A stretch of 64,000 nucleotides of DNA, taken from Klebsormidium nitens (Eukaryota > Streptophyta > Klebsormidiophyceae > Klebsormidiales > Klebsormidiaceae). A program made the translations under genes and the position numbers. Under the pieces are notes generated by a model. It searched no databases, was not told the origin of the DNA, and was given only the letters and a program-made list of their open reading frames with translations. Shown here piece after piece: positions 49,001-60,700 of the stretch (position 1 is its first letter; each line of letters begins with the position of its first letter). The stretch spans positions 57,812 through 121,811 of the forward strand of contig DF237203.1 in NCBI GenBank assembly GCA_000708835.1, in the 5' to 3' direction.

Positions 49001-49672
49001 TAATAAGCGAAAAATCTAATCCATGGGACGTTCTCAGTGTTTGTACCTAGATCTGATAATTTCTGGCCAGTCGCTCCTGGCCCATATGGAGAAAGGGTCC
49101 CTCTACTCTTGCATGCAAAGCTCAAAGAAGCCCCAACACACGGATCGCCACCCAAAGACAAGTTGGCTTCCTGCCACTGCCATTTGTGAACGCTTACCAT
49201 TCTGTATGACAGCGGTCGTTCCAGTGCTGACGCTGATGCCATCGTCCGCCGACATCATCATCCGCCGGGAGTCTCGGAACGGGGGCACCCTCTCCAGGCC
49301 GTCCACGGAAGCATGCTGCAAGTGCCTTGACGCCAGTGCAACACAGAGCATTACCAGCATGAGCCCCGTACAACTGAAGGCCAGCCTTTGCCGGAAATAG
49401 AAGAACGCCCCCTGATCTAACCTAGTGGACGACGCCTGCTTGCGCAGCTGCTTGGAAGAGAAGGCAGACGTGAGCGACATCTGGCTGGAGCTGCGCTGCA
49501 AGCCCCCCAAGGACTCGCCCGTGCTGGGAGCTGGGCTGGAGGCGCAGGTGCAGAAACTGCTGGGCGCACAGTACCCGCAAACGCAGCGCCTGTTTGTTGC
49601 AGGGCTCACACTGCGACCGCTGGCGTTGCTCATGCTGCCTGCCCGCCCAAGGGTGGCATCGGAAGGGGGCAT
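46085..49672 (-). CDS. IRX10-like: IRX10-type GT47 glycosyltransferase (probable xylan xylosyltransferase)
   Basis: This Golgi enzyme is expected to elongate the beta-1,4-xylan backbone; an orthologue in Klebsormidium has been reported as an active xylan synthase. Five exons (49198-49672, 47846-48303, 47159-47415, 46584-46890 and 46085-46321) give 577 residues. The GT47/exostosin domain starts at about 196 (MKIYIYDLPSYFNADLV). It contains LTHMFAAEVLIHYSLM, NPDEADLFFIPVY, VVVPHDFGACF, LQTFGQENHTC, FAYFRGLVHDFGNDP, FCLCPLGWAPWSPRIVES, GCIPVIISDNIILPF and AVLFPQPAEEGDAFHYVL, as in IRX10. Before it is a hydrophobic anchor (about 96-114, LAFSCTGLMLVMLCVALA), giving a type II topology. The N-terminal tail has five cysteines within residues 30-43. 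The C-terminus ends in a Lys/Arg-rich helix (EKDRKSKSKKKSP) unlike the land-plant ending. Those enzymes are about 415 residues, so the N-terminal extension is notable. Confidence 0.93.
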
Positions 49673-51631
49673 CTTCCAAACCAAAACAGGGGCCCCTGCA
49701 AATCCTCAAGTCCCTACCGCAGAAAATGCAGAGCAATGGTTCTCTTATATTGGTGACGCCGGTGCATCCTGCTTGAACTGACTCGGAATGACTATGACTT
49801 TGTCTACAAGCTCCTAAGTGATGCTCCAGAAAGTAACCACCAAATCACCCACTCGAACCATCTTCGTGCGGTGCGTTCGATACGGCCAAAAACGTCCTTG
49901 GATACCCATCTGCCTGAGCTGCACGATGTCCAGTCACCAGATCCTCCATTGGGCCTTGCTTCAGCAGAGAACTCTCGATTGTCGTCCCTCTTCAACGCCT
50001 GAACGTCCTAGATTGCGCCCAATCCTAGGTAACAGCACGTGCACGCTGAGTCCGCCCTTTTCCTAATTCCAATGCGGTGCACGTCCTCATGCAGTCGGAT
50101 GCTTGCGAGGAAATCCAACGTTGTAACAACGTTGTTGGCTGGCCCAGGCCCGAGGGCAGGCTTGTGCTGGCAGAGCTTGCGGGAGGCTCGCTTCTTCTCG
50201 AACGTGGCGGCTTCGAGCCTGCCCAGTGTCGAGGGCTTCAAGCTAGGCGTTCAAATTCCAAGCAACGACGAAGCAAAGCGACCGGTAGATAATCCTGACT
50301 TGCAAGTTCAGATTTTCCCTGCACAGAGTGATAGGATACCTAGGTATATTTAATGCAAAAAGAAAGCCCCGGGGGGGTGTGGGCAACACGTTGCCCCCGC
50401 AACGCAGTCAAAAACATGCACGGGATAAGCTCGATCTAGGGCTGAATTTGATCAGATTTGAAAAGCGGAGGAGCCCTCGTCAGCCGGTGACCTATCCCCC
50501 GGGCATGTTGTCGTTCCCCTCTGGAGTCTGACCTCGCTGACCCCCACACGTACAAACGGATCTTTCCGAGGGAATTTTGAGACCGTCAGATTGCAAAGTG
50601 CCAACACGTGGCACCATCGACTTGCAAGTTGCCGCCGGCTGTCTCTTGGAAGGAGAGCAGCAATGATTGCCCATCCTGTGACAATTTCAACGCTTTCAAT
50701 TCAATGCGAACTAAATTTGGGCGTATCGTTGTGCAATCATGCAGTAATCTAGCCTACACGTGACATACTTCTCACCGTCGATACCAGGAAACATAATGTC
50801 GAAAGCCGTCGATTCCTTGCAGCGTCTGACAAAGTCAATCCTGACCACCTGGAGGTTCTGACATGACATTTTGTACATGGTGGTACCTACATGCGGTACC
50901 TACCTATGGGGAATCTGACCGATGCTGGAGTCTGGACTCACCGGGCCACCCGGTCCCTGGTAACTCACCAGTTTAACAAGAGCCCTTAGCCCAAAATGAG
51001 ACGCTCCGCAATTCGAACCCTACCCTAACCTAAGAACTAACCGTACCCGTCTCTCGGCGCCATGCCACATACCTGTCATGCTGTCAGACGGGCGGCCCAT
51101 TGGTACATCTGCCCTGCCGGACCGCCGATCAACTACCGGTTTAGGTATGAAAACTTCTGACCTCAGACGAGCTCACCAGCCTTCAGGGCGACCAGGGGGA
51201 GTCCAGAACTGACGAGTACAGTTTCGCACCGCTACACCCGGTACTACCTACTACGGTAGGGACGTGCAAGGTACATACCGTAGCATAGTGCACTCAGCAC
51301 TGTACAGTGTACGAGGTCGGGGAATGCCTCAAGGCTCACAGCCGTGCAGGCTACAGCTTGACGCGTGGCAAGTGAGTCATTTTTGCCTACGTCACCTTAT
51401 CTGGTGCTTTTGCTGACTCGGATTCCCACACCTGCCGGATTCATGGCGGCTCTCTGCAAATTGCTCGATGATCAGCTAGTCCTAGCCGCTGGTTTGAAAA
51501 CAGCTTTGCTTTTTGCCTTGAGCAGCGTTTTGCAAAGGGGACAAGGGGGAGCTGTCGGCAGTGCTGTCTGCGCTTTTACCTACTTCTCATAAGCGCGAGC
51601 TGCTTTTTGGCATTGCCGGTTTCCAATCACT
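49673..51631. promoter_or_regulatory. Divergent intergenic region upstream of GT47 and the unknown plastid-like gene
   Basis: About 2 kb lie between two divergent starts. Between about 50,870 and 51,310 the sequence is dense in GGTACC/TACCTAC/CGGTAC words (for example GGTGGTACCTACATGCGG and CCGGTACTACCTACTACGG), recalling the subterminal sequence of the 761-bp elements, but no terminal repeat pair was found. No gene was recognised. Confidence 0.4.
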
Positions 51632-52863
51632 ATGGCGCTTGTACATTCCTCAGCGTCTGCATCATTTTTATGCGGGTGTGGGAGGTGGGACTTTACTGAG
51701 CAAGCAACCCAACGATCGAGACAGCTGAGCACGCAGGTGCAGATTAGCAGCCCCGCCACAGTAGTCGCTTCAAACTCCCGAGGCTCACAAAACGGGTCGG
51801 CTGGGGACGCTTCTCGACTGCGGAAGGAAGTGCGATTTACTCCGAGGGCATCTCCAGTTCTTGAAGAGCTCAGACTTCTATCAGATGCTGCTGCTGAAGC
51901 ACAGGCGGCTAAGAAAGGGGACTGGATCACGGGTTTGATGAAAAAACTTCCAGGGAAGCAGAGCATGAAGCAAGCCAGAAAGAGTGTGATTGGACTAGAG
52001 GTATGGAGAAATGTCGGTCACTACTTCTTTCCTCAGTGGTTTTCTGAAGATGTGTCGGATTTAGATCCAGATTCCACTTGTTTTCTGGATGGATCAAGAT
52101 ATCCCAGGGGTGCTGGAGCCTGATTGTATGGAGTTTCCGGTCAGATCAATATGGTCTTGGTATTCCCTTTTGCAGTTTATATGTATTGCACCAGAAGAAG
52201 ATTCTCATATGAGCAAAGCTTCACATCCCTCCTGTCGTCCAGCTCTAAACAGCGGATTTACAGTTCTGAGTAGAGACTTACACTCTGCGCCCGTGCCTTC
52301 AAAGACTGGTCTTGTAGTCTGTGCACCCTGCTGATGGCTTGGTTACTTGAAGAGTTTGTGCTGTTGAAGCTCTGACGCTCTGTCACATCTCTCCGCAGGA
52401 ACCAATCAAGGAGTTGTTCGACTACGCCAGCGAACACAACCCTCTGGAGGATCGGTCAAAGAGCTCAACGATGCATGGCAAGCAGCTTTACAGAACAAGG
52501 GAAGAAGCTCCTTGTGGGGAGTACCTGTTTGATCCGGAGCCTCAGGCCGAGCAGGCAAGCTCACGGGGCAACGGAAAGGCTCGCAGGGATCCCAGCATCC
52601 TTCCAAGCCAGTGGGATCAAGAGCTTAAGAGATCAACTCCTCCAGGCAGTCCGGCCAAGCTTGGGGGAGGCTTAAAGGACTCCCTTAGCAAAGAGCAGAT
52701 GCTAGCTCTGGCGGGTGCTTCCATGGTTGGTGAGGGTGACGGCCTCGCAAGCGCGAAGGCTGGTCAAGGGAATGGCACGGTAGATAGACGGAATGTGGTG
52801 TTACAAGGAGTTCAGCAGGTAACGAGCACGATTGAGCAGTGGGCTGAGAATGTCAGGAAGTAA
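51632..52863 (+). CDS. Unknown protein, possibly plastid-targeted, 277 residues
   Basis: Two exons (51632-52000 and 52399-52863) join in phase 0 across a GTATGG donor and a CTCCGCAG acceptor. The N-terminal 50 or so residues (MALVHSSASASFLC..., rich in Ser, Gln and Arg, poor in acid) look like a plastid or mitochondrial transit peptide. The central part has a basic helix, GDWITGLMKKLPGKQSMKQA, followed by GLEEPIKELFDYASEHNP. The rest is Gly/Ser/Lys-rich, with a final helix (VLQGVQQVTSTIEQWAENVRK). No membrane segment and no recognised domain were found. Confidence 0.65.
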
Positions 52864-54705
52864 AAGGCGGTGTCATTTCTGAGCCTATGCCGAGCTCAAA
52901 CATTTAGCTTGGGTACGAGGATCCTGATCATCCAGAGTTGAGACCCCGGAACCTGAGTTCACATCAAGATCCGAGGCCAGGAGAAGGACGGAGCTACCGT
53001 TCATTAGTCTTTTCTAGTTGTGCATCAACGCATTATTGAAGGTGAGGACTAAATAGCAGAGAACATGATCTGTCCAGTTTCGTAGGCAGAGCTGTCCGCT
53101 TTTCTCATTTGAAGACAACTCATTCCGTGTTCGACAGCCCCCTAGGAAATCATGGTATACTAACGCACTTGCACGTTAGAAGCCGTTGTACATAGTTGAG
53201 GTGATTGCGGTGCAAAAGCATACTTGACTGAGTTAGCTTTCAGTGACCAGACCAAGTATTCAGCATTAATTCCTGAAGAGAGCCAAAGATTTTAAACTTG
53301 GATGTTGATTCTGAGGTGTCCGACCTTTCTTCGACCAATGAGTAGCGTAGGAAGTGCGCGTTGCTCAATTTGTGGTCCTGGCCTGTGCAACCAGGATTGA
53401 CTGCAAATCAGGGCCCATGTATGCATGCATATGCATCTTGTATTGTCTAGTGTTCTCGGTCTTAGAACGCCCTTGAATGCAGTCGGCGATGGACGAGAGC
53501 ACGACCTAGACGGTGATGTTGATGATTCAATTTCTTCTGACAATCCCGTAGGTGCAACAACAGGAATGGTCATGCACCTTGATGAGAAGAATTTGAACTT
53601 TGCAATTCCTGGTAGTATCTTCTGTGTTGTGTTGATCAGCCCGCAATTATTGCAATCGGGATTGCGGTGTTATGTTACTACATGCCGTAAAAGGAGCATA
53701 TTCTGACGTTGCAATGAACATAGATCTAACATGTACTGCCTAGTCCGTGGGCCTGGCACTGACGGACGCATGGGCTCGAACAGCTGCTATATCTGGCAAG
53801 CTAGTGTACACTATATGCAGTGCACTGAGCCATGTTATCTCACATCACCCGTCTCATGATGATATACGTATACAGACAGTCTGCATATTGAACATCACAT
53901 AAAGTTGATTACTATTATGCATCAATAGCATGACAAGCACAATATTCTACATGTATTAATATGATAGCCGGACCTAGCGTACCGTACGTGGGATCCACTT
54001 GTAGAGAGCATGCATGTATCATGTGCATCATTGAGATCGTGATCAATCAGTGGGCCATACAGAAAATTTCTGGTGCATGCTACTACGCCAGGCCGGGATC
54101 GTGCCACTCAGTCCCGAGCTTAGGAACTGTATTGTATTGCATATGCAACATAGCAACGTAGTACCATGGTATGCACGAGATTGTTCAACCTAGCTACCGA
54201 CATTACTCGATCCAATGCAGGCCAACATGTGATAAGAACCCATGGGCGTGGCTGCTTTCAAGAGAGCTTTTGCCCTTGACTGCGGGCCTGCTGGCTTTCT
54301 TACTACTGAGAAAGCTAGCCCGCGACGTAATGGTCCTCCCTTGGTAATCTAGTTTTCAGGGTTGAGCAAGTTGATATCATTTTTATTCTTTTGAGTGGCG
54401 TTCGATGGGGGTTACTCGCGCTCTCTCGGTCATCAGCGCGGTCAACCTGGCTAAGATCTCTGCAGAAAGGATCACATGTGAACAGGCCTTACCACTCTCA
54501 TGTCTTCAAATTCTGTAAACTCAACAAGGGAGGTGACGACAGAGCATCAGACGGACACGAAGATTTCTACTTAGACGAGCTGAGACGCTAGATACTGTGT
54601 CCAAGTCTTACAACTGGAACGATCCTAGCCGCCCGTCTTCTCACTTGCGTTGCATCCTGTCGGATATCACACAACCAGCTTTCCTGAGGGCCTTCTTATT
54701 GTTGT
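52864..54705. other. Convergent intergenic region
   Basis: 1.8 kb lie between the unknown gene (+) and the 3' end of the giant minus-strand gene. It is AT-rich with CATGCAT-type words in 53,700-54,200. No gene, tRNA or clear repeat was recognised. Confidence 0.45.
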
Positions 54706-57700
54706 TCAACGACGAAGTTCTCCTGCCTCGTGCCCTCTTATCCCCACCTCCCCTTCATCCGCCCCGCTCTCGAGCTCTCCTTCGGAGGCCTCATCCGCAG
54801 GCCGGACCTTAGCAAGGCCCCGAAGAGTGGCCACGGCACTCCGGATGACATCTTTCCGGGGGGTGGGCCGTCGCATCTGCGAACGGCTCGTTGCCCTCCC
54901 CCCTGCCCATGCGGAAGCCGTTCCTCTCCTCCGCCTACCCCTAGCGTCCAGCGACTCACTGAAACTGTCATCATCTTCCTGGTCCCTATACTTGCGGCTC
55001 GCTGTCCTGCCCGGTGGGTCTTCACCGGGTCTGTCTTGTTGCCGAATAAGGCCCGGCTCCGAGTCGGCTGACAGCTCGGGGGGTGCCAACCGGCCTCGTT
55101 GACCGGGCTCCTGGTCCTGGCGCAGGTCCCCGGGCTCAGCTTCGCCTGCAATCAAATTGTGATGAATCAAAAGCCCTTAAGGAGTGCTTTACAGATTTGA
55201 CACTCATGACCTTGCTGCCGCTGCACTTCGTGCTAGCCTCCAAGTTGCTTGCTTCGTTGCCAGAGTAGTTACTTCTTCAAAAAGGTACGGCAAGAAGCGA
55301 AGCAAGAGACCTTTCACAACGGCTTGCAGGGTTAGGACGGCTCAGATGCACACTGTTCTTTGCTCCACGGCACTCCCTGACCGACCCCCGGAAGCCGTAC
55401 CTTCTGACAGACTGCTGGTTGCGGCGACGTCCTGCCTCGTTTGTTGCGGCTCCGCTTCGTGCCTCAGACCGGAAGGCGGTCCGCCAAACGACGCGGATGG
55501 CTCAGAAGCCAGGCCTGAGTCGATTGGCAAACTGGTCAGCAATAAGTACTGTTCGGTGGAGCGCAGGGCTAGACGTTGGGAAATGGTAGGGCAAGAGCGA
55601 CGAGCGAGCATGGCGAGCAGAGGGACGTCAGGATCGAATAGGAACGCGTAGTCAGTACACCTTCAAGATGCTCGACCTGGCGTGGTCGAGGGCGCAAAGA
55701 GGTGACTTTCGGAGTTGTTTTCGAGAAGACGCTTTTGTCTGGCCTTCCCTTAACGAAATTCTCCCAACCACACCCGTCCTTTAAACGTACGGTTGATGGA
55801 CAACCCAAAAGGTGACTCAAAAGAAAGCTGTCATGCGTATTGGGCTCGAGCCCCAATTAAGTCGAGGGCACTGACAACTTAAAGCATCATGAAATGAAAA
55901 GTAGGCCGTCGATTATGCACGTCACTTGCACGTTATGCAACATGCTGCTGGACATCAACGTGCTAGCCTGATAAGCCATGGGCCGGCAAATTTCATAGCA
56001 AGTTGCACACTCACCTGCCACCACTTCGCCAAACGACACCGACGTCGACTCCGTCAGCGCGGCGCTCGTACGGCCCCCCCCGGAGGGGGATCCCCCGCTG
56101 CGGATGCTGCTCTCTTCCTCCCCCCCCGCCAGCAACGTGTGCGCCATGGTCTCCACCGCCTGCCGCGCGTCCCACCGCTCGTCCAGAAACGCCCACCGCC
56201 GCCGAGCGCGCGCCCCCAGGCTCTTCTCCGCCCCCGCCGCCGACGTGGCGCTGACGTCACGTTGCTCCTCGGGTCGCCCGTCGGTCGGTTCCACTGCTGG
56301 CAAAGCAGGAGTGGGCGGCGCGGCTTGGGGGGAGTCTTCTTCCTTGAGGGGGGTTTGTGCTGTGCCGTTTTGCTCTGCCGGCGCCCCCCCTTCCGGCTCG
56401 GCTTCCTCCTGCTCTGCACGCTGTTGGCCGTCCTCTACCCGAGTACTATCTTGTCGCTCTGCCTCGTCCTCTGCAGTTACCTCTCGCCCACCTTCACTCT
56501 TCGCTTCTTCGTTCGCGTCATTGTTTTCCAGCCCGTCCTGCTTTCCTAAGCCCCTCGCTGAAGACTCCCTTTGAGCCTCAATTTGGTCAGGGCCCCCCGC
56601 CCCAGTTTCCGACTCTAGTTCCCCGGCCAGCCGCACGCTGATGCCCATTCCCTCAAGCGCCGCCTCGAACCCCCTCCTCACCGCTTTCCTGCGGACCAGC
56701 GTCACTTCTGGCGACGACGAGGGCGTGCTGGGAGTGGGCGGGGTCGCCGGCGTACTCCCCGCTTTAATTCTGCGGGTTACTCTCACGGGTTTCGGCTGCG
56801 GCGCCGTCTGCGGCTCGGTCTGGGCTGCCGCCGCCCGGTTTTCTCTTAATCCAGGTTCTGTGACGGGGTTTGGGAAAGGGTTTGGGAAAGGGGCGCCGGG
56901 AACGAAGCGTCCATCGGGCTGAAAGTAGAAGGGGAACGGAATGAACGGCCAAGGCTGGGACGGACCAGTAACGGACGGCAGACCACTAGCTGGGTAAGAA
57001 GTGGGTAGAAATGGGAAAGGCAGGGGGCCCTGGGTTACCGGAATAGAGCCGAGCGTTTCTGGCTCGGGGGCGCGGATTGCTGCTTGTGCAAGCCCCGCAG
57101 GGGGGGCCGGAACTTCCGGTTGCGCTGCCGAGACGCTGACTTCCGGCGGCGCTTGAGAGACTGAGGGCCTGGAATCAGAAACCGCTGCTTCTTCTTCGTC
57201 TTCCAGTGGAGGCGACAGACCGCTTTCTATGCCTCTCGCTGTGCCGACAACGCCGACTCCGACCCTCTCTGCGCCAGCCTCCTCTCCCCGCACTTCAGCC
57301 CGGTGCTGTGCAGACGTGTCCGCTGATGTCATCCTCGGGCCCAATGCGTCCTCTGGCGCATCCCCAGAATTCCACGCTTCTTCCTCCCTCGTACTGTCCC
57401 GCTGCGCGTTCTGCTGCTGATTTCCCACCGCCCACATCCTATCCACCTCTTCGCTGATGACCTCAGCAGCCACCGCGCGCACCAGCTCCTCGTCAATGCT
57501 GACGTCATCTGACAGCCGCTCCCTTAGTGCGTCGTTACCGCCCGCCTCAGCCCCACTGCTCATCTCAGAGAAGACGCCAGAGTCAGCTGCTTTCAGCCCC
57601 TCCAATATCTCCGGCCTTTGCAACAGTTGAGAAATGACCTGCTCGCTCAGCCACTCCGTAACACCCCTCGCCGTCTCCTCCAGCCCCTTCCCGCCACTTG

Positions 57701-60700
57701 GCGCGCTTTCGACCGCGCCACGTGGCTCCGACCCACCGAAGTCTCTCTCCGTGCCCTCCTCCGATCGTTCTGCCGGATCGTCGTCGTTCCGTTCTGAAAG
57801 TCGTTCCGCGATCAGCCCCGCTGCGGCCTCTCTCGCAAGCGCCACAAGTCTTCCTACCGCCCCCTCATTGTCACCAGAACCGGGCATTCCCGCCCCCACC
57901 GGCCGCGTCTCCCCCTGTCTCCGCTGCCTCGGTTCCGGGGACGGATACCTAACGGCAGTCGCCGGACGGTGCACCATTTCACCGGGGCGCAGAGTGCTTC
58001 TCCTCGGGACACCAGGGCGGGGGGCCCGTTCCAGGGCCAAATCCTCCCCCCCCTCCCCACCAGGAGACTCGGGGGGCCGCCGCGGCTCGGACATGCGCTT
58101 GACCCAACCCGCGTCACCGCTCTCTTTCCGCTTTCTCGCGGGCGGCTGCGCGGCAGGCGGCCGCTTCACCTTGTGGCCGAACGCGATCTCGACCTTCTTC
58201 AGGGTCACCGGCTTTTCCTCTCGTCTCTGCGCCCCCCTCGAGCCCGCCTTTCTCGGCAAACCCTCCGGAACCTTCACGTCTCCCTCCACAGAGATCCCCC
58301 TGTTCTCCTTCCCGTCGGCCCGCCGCCTCCCAACCCCACTCTTCGTCTCCGCGTTTCCCGCCAGGTTCTCCGCTCTGTCTCGAGCCGCTCCTAAGGGGTC
58401 CCCGATCCGCCTCCGCTTTGCGCCAACGGGCATCCCCGTGGATAAGGCCGCCGCTGCGGCAATCCGACGGTCCACATCCTGGCGCAACCTTTCTAAAAAC
58501 AGGGCCTCTTCGGCTTGCTGGGCACTCAGGTGGTCAGTCTGTGGGGCCTCCCAACTGTCGGAAACGTTGTGGGCAGCAGACGCAAAGGCCAACTCTTGAA
58601 AGGCGGGGTCCTTGGCCCGCTCTTTGGCGCGCCCTGGCACGCCCTTTGCAGCCCGGGTAATCAGCTCGAGTTCCTGCACAAGAGGCCGGGGGCTTGGTCG
58701 TCAGTGAAGGTCGACACTCCAAGCACCCTTTGGTGTCAATCAAAGTACCAACGAGGGGGTGAGGCTTTCAAAAAGATTTATGTGCCTGCTAGTACGTACA
58801 GGGTTTGAGAAGGCTACTGAGGGTCTATGTGCTCACAACAGCATGGAAACATGATGCTCCAGATCCCCTTCTCAAGAGACGCTGCTCCGCCGACAGCCAG
58901 GTTGTTCTTTCGTCTTCTGTACGCAGGAACAAGCTGTTCCGGGACGGGTCCTCAGAGGTGCGGAAGTGAGAGCACAAGGAAGACCGTTCGGTTGAGGCGG
59001 GGGCAGAGCGCACCGATTCTGCATGGAACAGACACCTGATCTGGGACCCTCAAGGCAGCTTCCGATGACGCAAGTGAGAGCAGAAGGAAGGTCGTACGGT
59101 CGAAAAGGGGTCAGCGCGCACGAACCTTGTGTGCGGCGTCGTAGTCGAAAGCGCTGCCGAGCAACGCCTGCACAGCGGCCTTGGCGGAGTTGGCCCGCTC
59201 TTCCTCCCTCGCCGCAAGATCCCGCCACCTGCGCATCCAGAAAAATACTCCCAACTCGTTAACAAGGAGCCGGTGTGCCTCCGTTGGAGTTGTTGACTGA
59301 CGTTGCAGCGCCTTCAACGGAGGACGCCCCTTTGAAGGCAAGGTGCGGTCAGGGCGTTTCTGAGCAGAGCGTGTCGGGCTAGAACGGATCACACGGAGTA
59401 TACTGGCTGAGCGGAGATTGACCTGCTTTCGACGGTTTTGCCAGATCACCGTTCAACTTTCTCCCATAATCGTCTCGGCCTGAGAGTAACGGCGGCGAAG
59501 AAGTTGCAATGTGATCCTTGAAACAAACAGGGACGTGCTCAACCGCACGGTTGTCTCGAAGCATTTGCATTTGGCAAAGCGGTGCAAGTGCTTTACAAGA
59601 CAAGATGCCGAAGTTTCTTCACTCCAAGGTGTTCCATCACATATCCAACGGTAAGGATGCTCCGTTTCTAGCCGAAACAGCTCACTTGGCGTGCGCCGCA
59701 TGGACCAGCAGCTGCCACTCCATGCCGTGCCCCTCGACCGCCTTCACCGCTTCTTCCACCGCAGACTCGAGCCCCGGCCACTGGCTGGGGGCCACATGTT
59801 CCTCGGGCTTGAATTCGCGCAACCCAGTTGCCAGCTCAGCTGCTGCTGACGCAACGTCTTGCGGGCCCCGCTTAGAGGACTGAGATGCAGTGGAAGAGCG
59901 GCTGCGGGGGAGAGAGGACGCCTTGGAGGGGAGGGGCGTGCGCAGCCGGAATGCGGGCGACTGGAGGGCGACCTGGTGAGACCCGCGGACCTGCCAGGGG
60001 GGAGAAAGAAGGGGTGTGAAATGAGACGCTGCTCCAGGGAAAGCATACATGCAACATAGAGCGACTCTAGGGGGAGCTTGAGGGAGTCGAGAGATGGAAA
60101 GGCGACAACTTTCAGAAGATAAGAAGCGGCTTATACTGACGACGTGAAAAGAAGCAGGGCTCAGCTCGATAAATGTAGAATCTCAGCTCGAGTTCAACAT
60201 CTACAGGCGACCGGGCGCCCCTTCACGGACCACGTCTGAGCTTACGCGAAGTGTCCCCGGGCCCGCACCACCCCTCACCTGTTGCCTCAGGCTGTCCAGC
60301 TCTGCCGTCTGGCGCGCCATTGCGTGCGCGGCAGCCGCTCTCCGCTCGCCCCCCACGTGGCCTTGCCCAACGTGGGCCGCTTGCGCGAGCTGCGCCGCAC
60401 CCTGCAGGCTGGCTGCATGGAAGCTGGCGCACGCGGCGTAGAATTCGCCCAATTTGCGGTCGAGCATCTCCTTAAGGTCAGTGACAGCTGTCGCCAGCTG
60501 GCGTGAGAGTGCGGGGGCCGGGGTTGCGGTGCTTATTGGAGCGGGGGCCTCTTGGGAGGCGGGGAGAGGAACCGATTGCAGCTTTGAGACGGCGTCGACC
60601 ACCTGGCATAGACACAAGCAGCGGTCCGTTTGTCTAGTGGCGTTTCAGGGCACTTGAAGAGGTCGCATCCATGGTTGTATCGCCCCAATGAGAGTGTCCG

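Noticed and set aside
57634-58599. 321-residue plus-strand open frame
   Set aside because: It is a shadow of the GC-rich exon 7 on the opposite strand, is Pro/Ser/Arg-rich and has no family signature.
55887-58679. 930-residue single-exon gene on the minus strand
   Set aside because: Its 5' end is an intron acceptor rather than a convincing start, and its last 40 or so residues run into an intron after a clear GTGAGT donor. It is exon 7 of the larger gene.
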